From CAVPFA01 sp963703655 (lineage in GTDB: Bacteria > Actinomycetota > Acidimicrobiia > Acidimicrobiales > Bog-793), in NCBI GenBank assembly GCA_963703655.1, contig CAVPFA010000005.1, positions 62,001 through 126,000 of the forward strand: a stretch of DNA of 64,000 nucleotides. The letters run 5' to 3'. The notes under the pieces were generated by a model. The model saw nothing but the letters and a program-made list of their open reading frames with translations. It searched no databases and had not been told where the DNA came from. This document shows positions 44,379-51,317 of this stretch, piece by piece. The position numbers and the translations under genes were made by a program. The number at the start of each line of letters is the position of its first letter. The first letter of the stretch is position 1.

Positions 44379-44590
44379 TCAGTCATATTCCGCCAGCCGC
44401 GCTGTCCGACTGGCAAGCGCTTCAGCGAGCTGCCTGGCGCTCTTGAGGTATGCGCCTGGCACGTCGAGCGCGAGCTGCGAGCCGTCGGCAAACACGATGT
44501 CGAACTTCAAGTGAAGCGACCCGAGTTTCGTGCACGCCTCGTTTTGTGCGAATAGCGTGCCGTTGCCGGTCGGCTGTGGCTGAGCGTACC
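44379..44590 (-). pseudogene. Unidentified gene, C-terminal fragment
   Basis: About 65 residues are coding-like: LFAQNEACTKLGSLHLKFDI, VFADGSQLALDVPGAYLKSA, RQLAEALASRTARLAEYD. There is no start codon in frame, and a stop lies just upstream. The family is not recognised. Confidence 0.4.
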
Positions 44591-44823
44591 GGCTCCGGGC
44601 ACGGGTGCGGTGTCATCGGTGGGATGTCGCCTGCCGGGGTGCCGAACCGCTGCTGGGCTGCTGCCCGGTGATGCCCGTGCGGCCTGCGCTCCGCTCGCAA
44701 CTGGGCGGCGAACCGCCGCGCGTGCACCGACCGGGCCGCCATGTCCCCGACCGCCGGCGCGCGGAGTCCACTGAGGCTGGCATGGCTATATCCTGCCGGA
44801 TCCGCCGACAGTGAAGCGTCTAC

Positions 44824-44852
44824 TTGACTATTTGGCTGGCGTGCATCATACT
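44824..44852 (+). promoter_or_regulatory. Promoter of the arsR-SRPBCC pair, leaderless
   Basis: TTGACT (44824-44829), a 17-base spacer and CATACT (44847-44852) precede the ATG at 44860 by seven bases, so transcription should begin at or next to the start codon. No ribosome binding site is present, which fits a leaderless mRNA. Confidence 0.65.
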
Positions 44853-44859
44853 CAAGTGC

Positions 44860-45252
44860 ATGCTTAACTATGCGCCGGACCTGGACAGGGTGTTCCAGGC
44901 GCTGGCCGACCCAGGCAGGCGGCTCATGGTCGAGCGGCTCAGCCGGGGCCCGGCGTCGGTGAGCGAGCTCGGCAAGCCGCTGGACATGTCGCTGGCCGCC
45001 GTCCTGCAGCACGTGCAGGTGCTGGAGGCATGCGGCCTGATCCGGTCCAGCAAGCTCGGCCGCACCCGCACGTGCAGCATCAACCCGGCGGCTCTCCGCT
45101 CCGCAGAGAGCTGGATCGCCGACCGGCGCACCATGGTCGAGCGCCGCCTCGACCGGCTTGGCGAGTACCTGGCGGAGACCGCCGATCAACCAGATACAGG
45201 CTGGGACGCAAAGCCCAGCGAGGAAACCAGCGAAACCGAGGAACACCAATGA
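44860..45252 (+). CDS. ArsR-family winged-helix repressor
   Basis: The protein has 130 residues: DLDRVFQALADPGRRLMVER, then the recognition region SELGKPLDMSLAAVLQHVQV and the wing SSKLGRTRTCSINP. No metal-binding cysteines of the CadC/SmtB type are seen, so it belongs to the ArsR group linked to SRPBCC (AHSA1) genes. Its stop overlaps the next start (ATGA), so the two are translationally coupled. The ATG at 44860 sits at a leaderless promoter. Likely an autorepressor of this pair. Confidence 0.88.
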   Translation: MLNYAPDLDRVFQALADPGRRLMVERLSRGPASVSELGKPLDMSLAAVLQHVQVLEACGLIRSSKLGRTRTCSINPAALRSAESWIADRRTMVERRLDRLGEYLAETADQPDTGWDAKPSEETSETEEHQ

Positions 45253-45737
45253 CCGATCGTTCCGTCATCCACGACACGTTCTCGATCGAGCGGACCTACC
45301 CGGCCGCGCCATCGAGGGTGTTCGCCGCCTTTGCGTCTGCGGAGGCCAAAGCCGCCTGGGGCGACACCGGTGGGCTCGAGCCCGCGGAGGACGAGGCAGA
45401 CATCGAGGAGTTCGACTTCCGGCCGGGCGGCCGGGAGCGGTTCGGCCACAAATGGCAGGGCACGAGCTACCGGTACGACGCGCTGTACTACGACATCGTG
45501 CCGGAGCAGCGGATCGTGTACAGCTACGAGATGTACGCAGACGACTCCAGGATCTCGGTGTCGGTCGCCACCATCGAGTTCGCCAAGAGTGGCGACGACA
45601 CAGCGCTGACCTGGACCGAGCAGGGCGCCTACCTGGACGGCATCGACGGACTGCAGGCACCGGCGCTGCGCAAGGAAGGCACCACCGAGATGCTCGACGG
45701 CCTGACAGGGTACCTGTCCAATCAGCCGGCGAGCTGA
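45249..45737 (+). CDS. SRPBCC (AHSA1-like) protein
   Basis: The protein has 162 residues: FSIERTYPAAPSRVFAAFAS, EEFDFRPGGRERFGHKW, VPEQRIVYSYEMYADDSRIS and the C-terminal helix EGTTEMLDGLTGYLSN. The fold forms a hydrophobic pocket for lipids or small molecules. Genes of this group are typically coupled to ArsR repressors, as here with a four-base overlap, and respond to stress or xenobiotics. The fused version of the same pair is at 47426-48178. Confidence 0.88.
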   Translation: MTDRSVIHDTFSIERTYPAAPSRVFAAFASAEAKAAWGDTGGLEPAEDEADIEEFDFRPGGRERFGHKWQGTSYRYDALYYDIVPEQRIVYSYEMYADDSRISVSVATIEFAKSGDDTALTWTEQGAYLDGIDGLQAPALRKEGTTEMLDGLTGYLSNQPAS

Positions 45738-45840
45738 CCCCGGGCAACGCCGCCGTCTGATGCGAAAATAGCTGCACTGGTGCGCGGTGTCGCTGCGGCG
45801 CGAGCCGCACGCGGACCGTGTCCTGAGCCGCGGTCGAGCG

Positions 45841-46410
45841 CTACTCGCCGGTCTCGCCGTCGACGGCTTCCCGGAGGATGTCGGCATGGCCGTTGTGACG
45901 GGCGTACTCCTCGATCATGTGCAGGACGATCCACCGCAGGCTCGGTCTCCGACCGTCCGGCCAGCTCCGAACCGCGAGATGGTCGAGGCCGCCGTCGGCG
46001 AGCGCCTCGGCAACCCTTTCGCGCGAGCGCGCAACGGCTTCCTCCCACAGCGTCCGCAGCTGGTCCGGGCTGTCGTCGGCGGCAGTGCGCCACTCCCAGT
46101 CCGGGTCGGCCTTCCAGTCGACGGCGTCCCAGGGTGGCGAGTAGTCCCGGCCGAAGAGCGACCGGGAGAACCACCCGTCCTCGACCAAGGCGAGGTGCTT
46201 CATCATCCCGCCGAGCGTCATGGTGGAGGCGGCGGTCCTGGTGTTCAGGCCGTCGGCGTCGAGGCCACGGCACTTCCAGGCGAACGTCGCACGGTGGTAG
46301 TCGAGGTAGGCGAGGACGGAGGTCGTCTCGTCGGCCGCCAGCGGTGGCTCCGGCCGCCCCTGCTCGTCCAGCTTCACTGCCGCGGCGTCGCCGCCGCCAT
46401 CGGTGTCCAT
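45841..46410 (-). CDS. DinB/DUF664-family protein
   Basis: The protein has 189 residues. It has the four-helix bundle with metal-ligand histidines: SVLAYLDYHRATFAWKCRGL, TLGGMMKHLALVEDGWF and LRWIVLHMIEEYARHNGHAD. DUF664/DinB proteins are thiol- or metal-dependent enzymes of poorly known substrate, common beside ArsR and VOC genes in actinobacteria. Convergent with the arsR-SRPBCC pair. Intact. Confidence 0.85.
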   Translation of the reverse strand: MDTDGGGDAAAVKLDEQGRPEPPLAADETTSVLAYLDYHRATFAWKCRGLDADGLNTRTAASTMTLGGMMKHLALVEDGWFSRSLFGRDYSPPWDAVDWKADPDWEWRTAADDSPDQLRTLWEEAVARSRERVAEALADGGLDHLAVRSWPDGRRPSLRWIVLHMIEEYARHNGHADILREAVDGETGE

Positions 46411-46583
46411 GCACTCAGCTTGCCCTACGGGGCGCGGCTGGCGGCAGGGGGAGTCAAGTCAGGTCGCCGGGCAGCATGGCGGAGGGAGGTCTTTTGGTGG
46501 ACGCGCCCACGACGGCTGCAGGTTGCTAGCCGGCCGACAGCCGTCAGGCATGTCCCACCTATCGAGTGAAACGCTCGCCAAGA

Positions 46584-46752
46584 TTTGGCGATCGGCGGCG
46601 ATGGGTTGCACGCCCGAGCTGCGCAGGAACCTGGCGAGACCAGCCGCATAGGAGCCGGTCCCCTCCACGCCGACGCGCGTCAAGTTGCCAAAGCTCGCCA
46701 GGAACCCGGCGAGTTGGCGGTGGCCCGCGCCAGTCGTCGGGAAATCTGCCAC
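46584..46752 (-). pseudogene. IS110-family transposase, internal N-terminal fragment
   Basis: Residues ADFPTTGAGHRQLAGFLASF, GNLTRVGVEGTGSYAAGLAR and FLRSSGVQPIAADRQI match the RuvC-like domain of an IS110 transposase, with the VEGTGSY motif. It starts exactly where repeat copy B ends on its left and fades near 46584, so it is a piece left between two junctions. Confidence 0.7.
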
Positions 46753-47325
46753 ACACGATGGCCCGTAGGGGCGCGCTCGGAGTCCAGCGCCGTGTCAAGA
46801 GTGCAATTCGTGGATGCGGGCCGTCGGCGTTGTCTTGCCTGAACGAGTCCAGGCGGAGTCTCCGTGACCGGTGACGACTGAACAACGATCGTGTCGGTAG
46901 CCCGTGGGCAGTTGTAGCTCCCGCGTCACGCCCACCTCGGCGTACGTCACCTGATGGCGCGACGCCTCGCCGAGTAGCCGGTCGAGATCTCCTTCGCTTG
47001 CACGGGAGAGCCAGATCAACTTCGACGGCACGCTGCCCGTGCTGGCGACGTCGTTTCGTTCCCCGCACGCCGACCACCTCCGCCGCGCCCGGCCCCGGCC
47101 TGCGTCTGCTTCATATCACCGACTCTGGCCGCGAGGGCAGAGGTGCCTGCTGTCAACGGTCCTAGAGCAGGCCCTGGAACTGGCTGAGCTACACCATGAC
47201 GCGCAGACCGACACGGCCGGCACACCCTTGCCCGCCCGGAGCATGTAGCCAAACGGGCGAGAGCCCGGACTCGCTCTCTTCCGAGCACACCTCGCTCTCT
47301 TCAGAGGGTGCGCGGATAGCCCTGC
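46752..47325. repeat. Dispersed DUF1990-type repeat, copy B
   Basis: Same-orientation partner of 43657-44263, 3.1 kb apart, starting at CACACGATGGCCCGTAGGGG and ending at GGATAGCCCTGC. It lacks the 21-bp internal duplication of copy A but has small indels. Recombination between A and B would delete the arsR-SRPBCC pair and DinB gene. Confidence 0.8.
46795..47031 (-). pseudogene. DUF1990-family protein, N-terminal fragment
   Basis: From 47031: MPSKLIWLSRASEGDLDRLL, GEASRHQVTYAEVGVTREL and TGYRHDRCSVVTGHGDSAWT match the start of DUF1990 proteins. The C-terminal half is missing. The same fragment, with frameshifts, is in repeat copy A. Confidence 0.6.
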
Positions 47326-47389
47326 AGAACGCTGAATTTGTGTACGACCCGGAGCCCCCCCTTCTCTATAGGTGAGCGTTGGGTCACTC

Positions 47390-47419
47390 TTGACACGTGA
47401 CCAAAGGGTCACGTATAGT
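47390..47419 (+). promoter_or_regulatory. Promoter with ArsR-type operator in the spacer
   Basis: TTGACA (47390-47395) and TATAGT (47414-47419) are 18 bases apart. The spacer is the perfect palindrome CGTGACC-AAAG-GGTCACG, and a further GGTCAC half site lies 5' of it. The start codon at 47426 is seven bases after the -10 box, so the mRNA is leaderless. A repressor bound here would block RNA polymerase directly. Confidence 0.85.
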
Positions 47420-47425
47420 GGGTGC

Positions 47426-48178
47426 ATGGATGAAGTGTTCCGTGCGTTGGCGGACCCGACTCGTCGGGACCTGCTCGATCGGTTGTTCATTCAGGACGGC
47501 CAGACGCTGCTGGAGCTCACAGCCTCCTATTCGATGAGCCGATTCGGCGTGATGAAGCACTTACAGGTGCTGGAAGAGGCCGGCCTGGTGGTTACCCGCC
47601 GCCGCGGCCGGGAGAAGCTGCATTTCCTTAACCCGGTCCCCATCCGCCTGGTGCACGACCGGTGGGTCAGTAAGTACGCCGAGCCCTGGGCGGGCGCGCT
47701 CAGTGAGATGAAACAACGATTGGAGAACCCGGTGGAAAAAATCTTTGAGATCTACATTCGCACCACGCCAGAGCATCTTTGGCAGGCGATCACTGATCGC
47801 GATACTCGGGCGAAGTTCCAGTTCGGGTGTCAGATCACTTCGGACTGGGCCCCAGGTTCTCGCTACGAGCTGAGCAGCCCGAAAGCGGATCACCTCATCA
47901 GTGAGGGCGAGAACCTCATCGTTGAGCCTCCCAAGCGCCTGGTCCAGTCATTTGTGGCGTTGTGGGACGACAACGCAAAGGCCGAGGGAACCTCACGGGT
48001 GACTTGGGAGATCGAGCCGGTCGGCGATTCGTGTCGGCTCACCGTGACCCACGACCAGCTCCGCGACGGCGCCGAGGAGGCGATCTATGGCGGCTGGCCG
48101 ATGATCCTGTCCGGTCTCAAGACCTGGATCGAGACGGGCGAAGTCCTGACCACACCGGGATCACTCAGCTACGGATAG
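47426..48178 (+). CDS. ArsR-SRPBCC fusion protein
   Basis: The protein has 250 residues. Residues 1-95 are an ArsR winged helix (MDEVFRALADPTRRDLLDRL, SMSRFGVMKHLQVLEEAGLV, RRRGREKLHFLNPVPI), followed by a SRPBCC domain (VEKIFEIYIRTTPEHLWQAI, TSDWAPGSRYELSS, TVTHDQLRDGAEEA). It presumably senses a ligand in the SRPBCC pocket and represses its own promoter, which has a palindrome between the -35 and -10 boxes. VOC and DUF1905 genes follow in the same direction. The split version of this pair lies at 44860-45737. Confidence 0.92.
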   Translation: MDEVFRALADPTRRDLLDRLFIQDGQTLLELTASYSMSRFGVMKHLQVLEEAGLVVTRRRGREKLHFLNPVPIRLVHDRWVSKYAEPWAGALSEMKQRLENPVEKIFEIYIRTTPEHLWQAITDRDTRAKFQFGCQITSDWAPGSRYELSSPKADHLISEGENLIVEPPKRLVQSFVALWDDNAKAEGTSRVTWEIEPVGDSCRLTVTHDQLRDGAEEAIYGGWPMILSGLKTWIETGEVLTTPGSLSYG

Positions 48179-48224
48179 CAGCAAGGACCGCAGGGTAAAC
48201 CAACTAAAGCAAAGGAGAAACGTC

Positions 48225-48614
48225 ATGACCAAGACCAAGAGCCCCATCCGGATTACCAACCTTCGTGTCGTTGGTGTCCCCGTGACCGATCAAGACCGAA
48301 GCCTCGATTTCTTCGTCAACACGCTCGGCTTCGAAAAGCGTGTCGACGTCCCGATGCCCGGAATGTCCGTGCGTTGGATCGAAGTCGCGCCTCCGGCATC
48401 AACGGTCACGATCGCGCTCACTGCCCACGTCAAACTGCCCACCGGTATTGAGACCGGCATCCGCTTCGTCACGCCCGACGCCGCGGCCGATCACGCCGAC
48501 TTGGCAGCTCATGGTGTCGAAGTCGACGAGATTCTGCGCTGGCCTGGTGTGCCCGCCATGTTCGCCTTCCGAGACCCCGACGGCAACGGCTACGAGCTCG
48601 TGGAAGGAGAATAA
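48225..48614 (+). CDS. VOC-family protein
   Basis: The protein has 129 residues. The ATG has an AAAGGAG site. Glyoxalase fold: ITNLRVVGVPVTDQDRSLDF, FVNTLGFEKRVDVPM, RFVTPDAAADHADLAAHGVE and FAFRDPDGNGYELVEGE. These bind a divalent metal and act in detoxification or dioxygenation. It follows the ArsR-SRPBCC gene by 46 bases and should be co-regulated with it. Confidence 0.9.
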   Translation: MTKTKSPIRITNLRVVGVPVTDQDRSLDFFVNTLGFEKRVDVPMPGMSVRWIEVAPPASTVTIALTAHVKLPTGIETGIRFVTPDAAADHADLAAHGVEVDEILRWPGVPAMFAFRDPDGNGYELVEGE

Positions 48615-48616
48615 CC

Positions 48617-48928
48617 ATGGCAACTGCAACTGCAACCCGGCCGGGTCGGCTCAACAAAGAGTTCACGGCTCGGCTCCGCAAGGAACCCGGCAAGGGCGGC
48701 TGGGTTTACGTCAAGATGACCGGCTCCGCCACGTTCTTCGGCACCCGAGGATTGGTGAAAGTCCGCGGCACCGTTGACGGGCACCCGTTCCGCAGTTCCT
48801 TCATGGCCCTCGGTGATGGCACGCACAAGCTGCCGATCAAGGCAGACCTGCAAAAGGCTCTCGGCAAATCCGCTGGTGACACTGTCACCGTGCGACTTAC
48901 CGAGAGGCTCGATAAGAGCACCGACTGA
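48617..48928 (+). CDS. DUF1905 domain protein
   Basis: The protein has 103 residues. The beta-barrel segments of DUF1905 are visible: FTARLRKEPGKGGWVYVKM, FFGTRGLVKVRGTVDGHPFR, SSFMALGDGTHKLPIKADLQ and GDTVTVRLTERLD. The function of the family is unknown; it often accompanies DUF1801 or ArsR/VOC stress genes. Its start follows the VOC stop by two bases with GAAGGAG inside the VOC end, so the genes are coupled. Confidence 0.88.
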   Translation: MATATATRPGRLNKEFTARLRKEPGKGGWVYVKMTGSATFFGTRGLVKVRGTVDGHPFRSSFMALGDGTHKLPIKADLQKALGKSAGDTVTVRLTERLDKSTD

Positions 48929-48929
48929 A

Positions 48930-49190
48930 CAAAGTCAGAATTCCAGGAGTAGCTCCCGCTCGTCGGCTCGTTCGACAAGTTCATAATGGGACAGTCCCCG
49001 TCGAGCGGGAGCGTTCCGCATTTGGCTTCGAGATGCGAAACCGTCGTGGCGCGGCGCTGGATCGACCGATCTGGATGGTAAATGAGACTTTCGAGCACAG
49101 CGCGTGGCACACCGACGAGGTGCGCGGCAAGCCGGTCCACGAGGTAGCTGAACCCTTCTTTCGAGACCTTGATGACTCCGTCATACTTTG
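48930..49190 (-). pseudogene. Unidentified gene remnant, frameshifted
   Basis: A minus-strand segment reads VSKEGFSYLVDRLAAHLVGV, PRAVLESLIYHPDRSIQRRA and TTVSHLEAKCGTLPLDG, and a second frame gives the likely end YELVERADERELLLEF and a stop near 48934. The two parts are joined by a shift. I do not recognise the family. It shares its promoter region with the VOC gene at 49194. Confidence 0.4.
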
Positions 49191-49193
49191 GCG

Positions 49194-49613
49194 ATGAGAC
49201 AGCGACTGAGCTTGGTCACGCTCGGCGTGAGCAACAAAGAGCGAGCTCGCACGTTCTACGAGGCGCTCGGATGGCACGGCCTCGGCGGGTCAGATGACGA
49301 GCCGGTCTTCTTCCAAGCCGGTGACATGATCGTGGCGCTGTGGGATCGAGCCAGTCTTGCAACGGACTCCTGCGTTGAGGACAACGGCGGATGGGGAGGG
49401 ATCACGCTCGCTCACTGCGTTGAGTCGCGCGAAGCCGTCGACACCATCACCAAAGCCGCGCAAGCCGCAGGCGCGACGATTGCAAGGGAGCCTGCGGAAA
49501 CTTTCTGGGGTGGTTATGACTCCGTCGTTATCGATCCCGACGGACACCCATGGGAGATCGCGCACAATCCGGGATGGCGCCTGACCGATGACGGCGGGGT
49601 ACACCTTACGTAG
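49194..49613 (+). CDS. VOC-family protein
   Basis: The protein has 139 residues: QRLSLVTLGVSNKERARTFY, EALGWHGLGGSDDEPVFFQA, ITLAHCVESREAVDTITKAA and VVIDPDGHPWEIAHNP. This resembles the lyase/glyoxalase subgroup ending in PWEIA(H/W)NPG. The ATG has no ribosome binding site; a CATACT hexamer lies six bases before it, so a leaderless start is likely. It is the third VOC gene within 6.5 kb. Confidence 0.88.
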   Translation: MRQRLSLVTLGVSNKERARTFYEALGWHGLGGSDDEPVFFQAGDMIVALWDRASLATDSCVEDNGGWGGITLAHCVESREAVDTITKAAQAAGATIAREPAETFWGGYDSVVIDPDGHPWEIAHNPGWRLTDDGGVHLT

Positions 49614-49701
49614 CCAATCGCCCTGTCCTCGCATGCCGGGACGCGATGTCCGCGCCCAACTCCTTGCGTGCGTCCTCCCGTCACTTCCTCGTGAGGGCGG
49701 G

Positions 49702-49794
49702 ATGACGACCGACGTGGCGGGGCTCAGCCGGAAGTCGATAGAGACCTACATGGACGATCAGCTTGCCCGGTGGACCCCGGCCACCGCACCCAGG
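49702..49794 (+). pseudogene. Tyrosine integrase, core-binding domain fragment
   Basis: The frame reads MTTDVAGLSRKSIETYMDDQ then LARWTPATA, the end of the SAM-like core-binding domain in actinobacterial tyrosine recombinases. It stops matching exactly at the 15-base copy of the tRNA-Ala 3' end (49795-49809), so a recombination junction lies here. The rest of the gene is absent. Confidence 0.55.
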
Positions 49795-49809
49795 TGGTGG
49801 AGGCGAAGG
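49795..49809. repeat. Internal att-like copy of the tRNA-Ala 3' end
   Basis: TGGTGGAGGCGAAGG is identical to 53061-53075 (the CCA end of the tRNA gene) and to 17649-17663, all in the same orientation. It lies 15 bases before the left terminal repeat of the 3.2-kb element. Confidence 0.6.
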
Positions 49810-49925
49810 TCAAGTGGTTAGGTGTTCACGAAAGGGTGTGAGCTGGATCTGCGCGAGGTGATGAGAACCTTGCCCACGCTGTAGCAGGCGAGTCGCCACA
49901 CCTCGTCCACAGGCGCGGTCGGCTG

Positions 49926-50315
49926 CTATCTCCGCCGCTCGAACCGCGGGTCGGCTTCGAGGGCAGCGGCGCCGAGCGCCTCGAGGCGTGCCAGCAGCTC
50001 GTGTGCCCGGCGGTCGTTGTCCACCCAGGTTTGGTAGTCGTCGCGTTGTTCGGCCGAGAGCCATCTGCCCACCGTCTTGTTGGCGACCTTACGGGTCCAC
50101 TGGAAGTAAGGGCCGTGGCGCCGGGAAGGCTCCAGGTGGCACGTGCAGTTGGGCCGCCCGCATCGGGTGCGTCGCTCGAGGATCGTTCCGGGCAGCACGA
50201 GGCCGCTGCGGGCGATGGCTGCCAGCTCGGTTGCGATCTCGCGGGCCTCGGCCCGGTGGCCAGCACCCAGGCGCACGCGATGAGCTTCCCACCCGGAATC
50301 CACCACTTTTGCCAT
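49926..50315 (-). CDS. DUF6788-family protein
   Basis: The protein has 129 residues. The centre has the family's cysteine/histidine cluster: GTILERRTRCGRPNCTCHLE, PSRRHGPYFQWTRKVANKTV, GRWLSAEQRDDYQTWVDNDR. The C-x4-C-x-C arrangement and His suggest a small zinc or nucleic-acid-binding domain. Its role is unknown, but it is recurrently encoded next to transposases. It is divergent from the recombinase-like gene and shares with it a palindromic promoter region. Confidence 0.75.
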   Translation of the reverse strand: MAKVVDSGWEAHRVRLGAGHRAEAREIATELAAIARSGLVLPGTILERRTRCGRPNCTCHLEPSRRHGPYFQWTRKVANKTVGRWLSAEQRDDYQTWVDNDRRAHELLARLEALGAAALEADPRFERRR

Positions 50316-50320
50316 GTCCT

Positions 50321-50336
50321 ACTGTATATCTACAGT
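50321..50336. promoter_or_regulatory. Palindrome in a divergent promoter
   Basis: ACTGTA-TATC-TACAGT is a perfect inverted repeat between the DUF6788 gene and the recombinase-like gene. It contains TATATC, which ends seven bases before the GTG at 50338, as expected for the -10 box of a leaderless transcript. A dimer bound here could control both directions. Confidence 0.55.
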
Positions 50337-50337
50337 C

Positions 50338-51267
50338 GTGAGGACGACCTCTGAGCCCGACACCTGTGTGGATCCGGCCAGCGCCGCCGCCTTGGCCATG
50401 GTCGCCTCGTTCCGGCCGGTCTCGGTCGACGGGGAGGCGGCGAGCTTCGCCCGGGCCGTCGTCAGAGCCGCTCGACCGGAGAGTCCCGCCCGAGCCAAGG
50501 CGCTGTTGTTCGCGACCTCGAGGCTGGCCGGTTTCTCGGTCTCGGTCGGCCTCGAGCTTGATCCCGAGAAGGTACTTGACCCCTCGGTGATCGAGCGTTT
50601 CATCCTCTGCGGCACCGCCGGGCTCACCTTGGCGACGAGGCGCACGCTTCGCACGAACCTGCGCTTTGTCGCCCGGCGCGTCCGCGACCTCGCCCCGGGG
50701 CCGTTACCACTTCCACGCGGGCGGGCCAAGCCCGCCTACTCGCAGGCAGAGATCGCCTCCTATCTCGCCACGGCGAGGACCCAGCCGACCGAGTCGCGGC
50801 GCATGCGCCTGGCCGGGCTCATCTGCCTCGGGGCGGGGGCAGGGTTGATCGGAGGCGATCTCCGCGCCGTCCGCGGCCGTGACGTCATCTCCAGATCTGG
50901 CGGGCTCGTCGTCTCGGTCGCAGGCCGCAGGCCCCGAGTGGTCCCCGTTCTTTCCCGCTACCACGAGCTGTTAATCGAGTCGGCAGCCTTCGCCGGCGAG
51001 GGCTATGTCATCGGCGGGGAGGACCCATTCCGCCAGAACGTGACCACCCCGCTCCTCTCGGCCACCTCCGGCGGGCTGCACCAGGTGCGCCTCGAGACCT
51101 CCCGGTTGAGATCGAGCTGGCTTCGTGATGTTGCCAGCCAGATCGGGCTCGCCACCTTCATGGCCGCGGCCGGGATCAACTGTTCGCAGCGCCTCGGTGA
51201 CATCGTCGCCGGGCTGAAGGGCGCGAGCGAGGAGGATGCGGTCGCGTTGCTCGGGGCAAGACGCTGA
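50338..51267 (+). CDS. Tyrosine-recombinase-like protein, catalytically degenerate
   Basis: The protein has 309 residues from the GTG. An N-terminal helical SAM-like part (ARAKALLFATSRLAGFSVSV, TRRTLRTNLRFVARRVRD) is followed by a domain that resembles the integrase fold (GAGLIGGDLRAVRGRDV at the place of the first Arg box, SVAGRRPRVVPVLSRYHELL at the beta strands, SRLRSSWLRDVA at the HxxR box). The usual Arg I, His and nucleophilic Tyr are not visible in place. An ATG at 50314 would overlap the divergent gene. It may bind element ends without cutting them (inference), or the resemblance may be loose. Confidence 0.55.
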   Translation: MRTTSEPDTCVDPASAAALAMVASFRPVSVDGEAASFARAVVRAARPESPARAKALLFATSRLAGFSVSVGLELDPEKVLDPSVIERFILCGTAGLTLATRRTLRTNLRFVARRVRDLAPGPLPLPRGRAKPAYSQAEIASYLATARTQPTESRRMRLAGLICLGAGAGLIGGDLRAVRGRDVISRSGGLVVSVAGRRPRVVPVLSRYHELLIESAAFAGEGYVIGGEDPFRQNVTTPLLSATSGGLHQVRLETSRLRSSWLRDVASQIGLATFMAAAGINCSQRLGDIVAGLKGASEEDAVALLGARR

Positions 51268-51317
51268 GCCGCCAACAGCGCCGTTTCGCATTCGAGGCGA
51301 TCCTCGACGCATCCGGT

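Noticed and set aside
44110..44514. 134-codon frame in repeat copy A with SEHT repeats
   Set aside because: The SEHT repeat comes from the 21-bp tandem duplication in a non-coding repeat; the frame is not kept in copy B.
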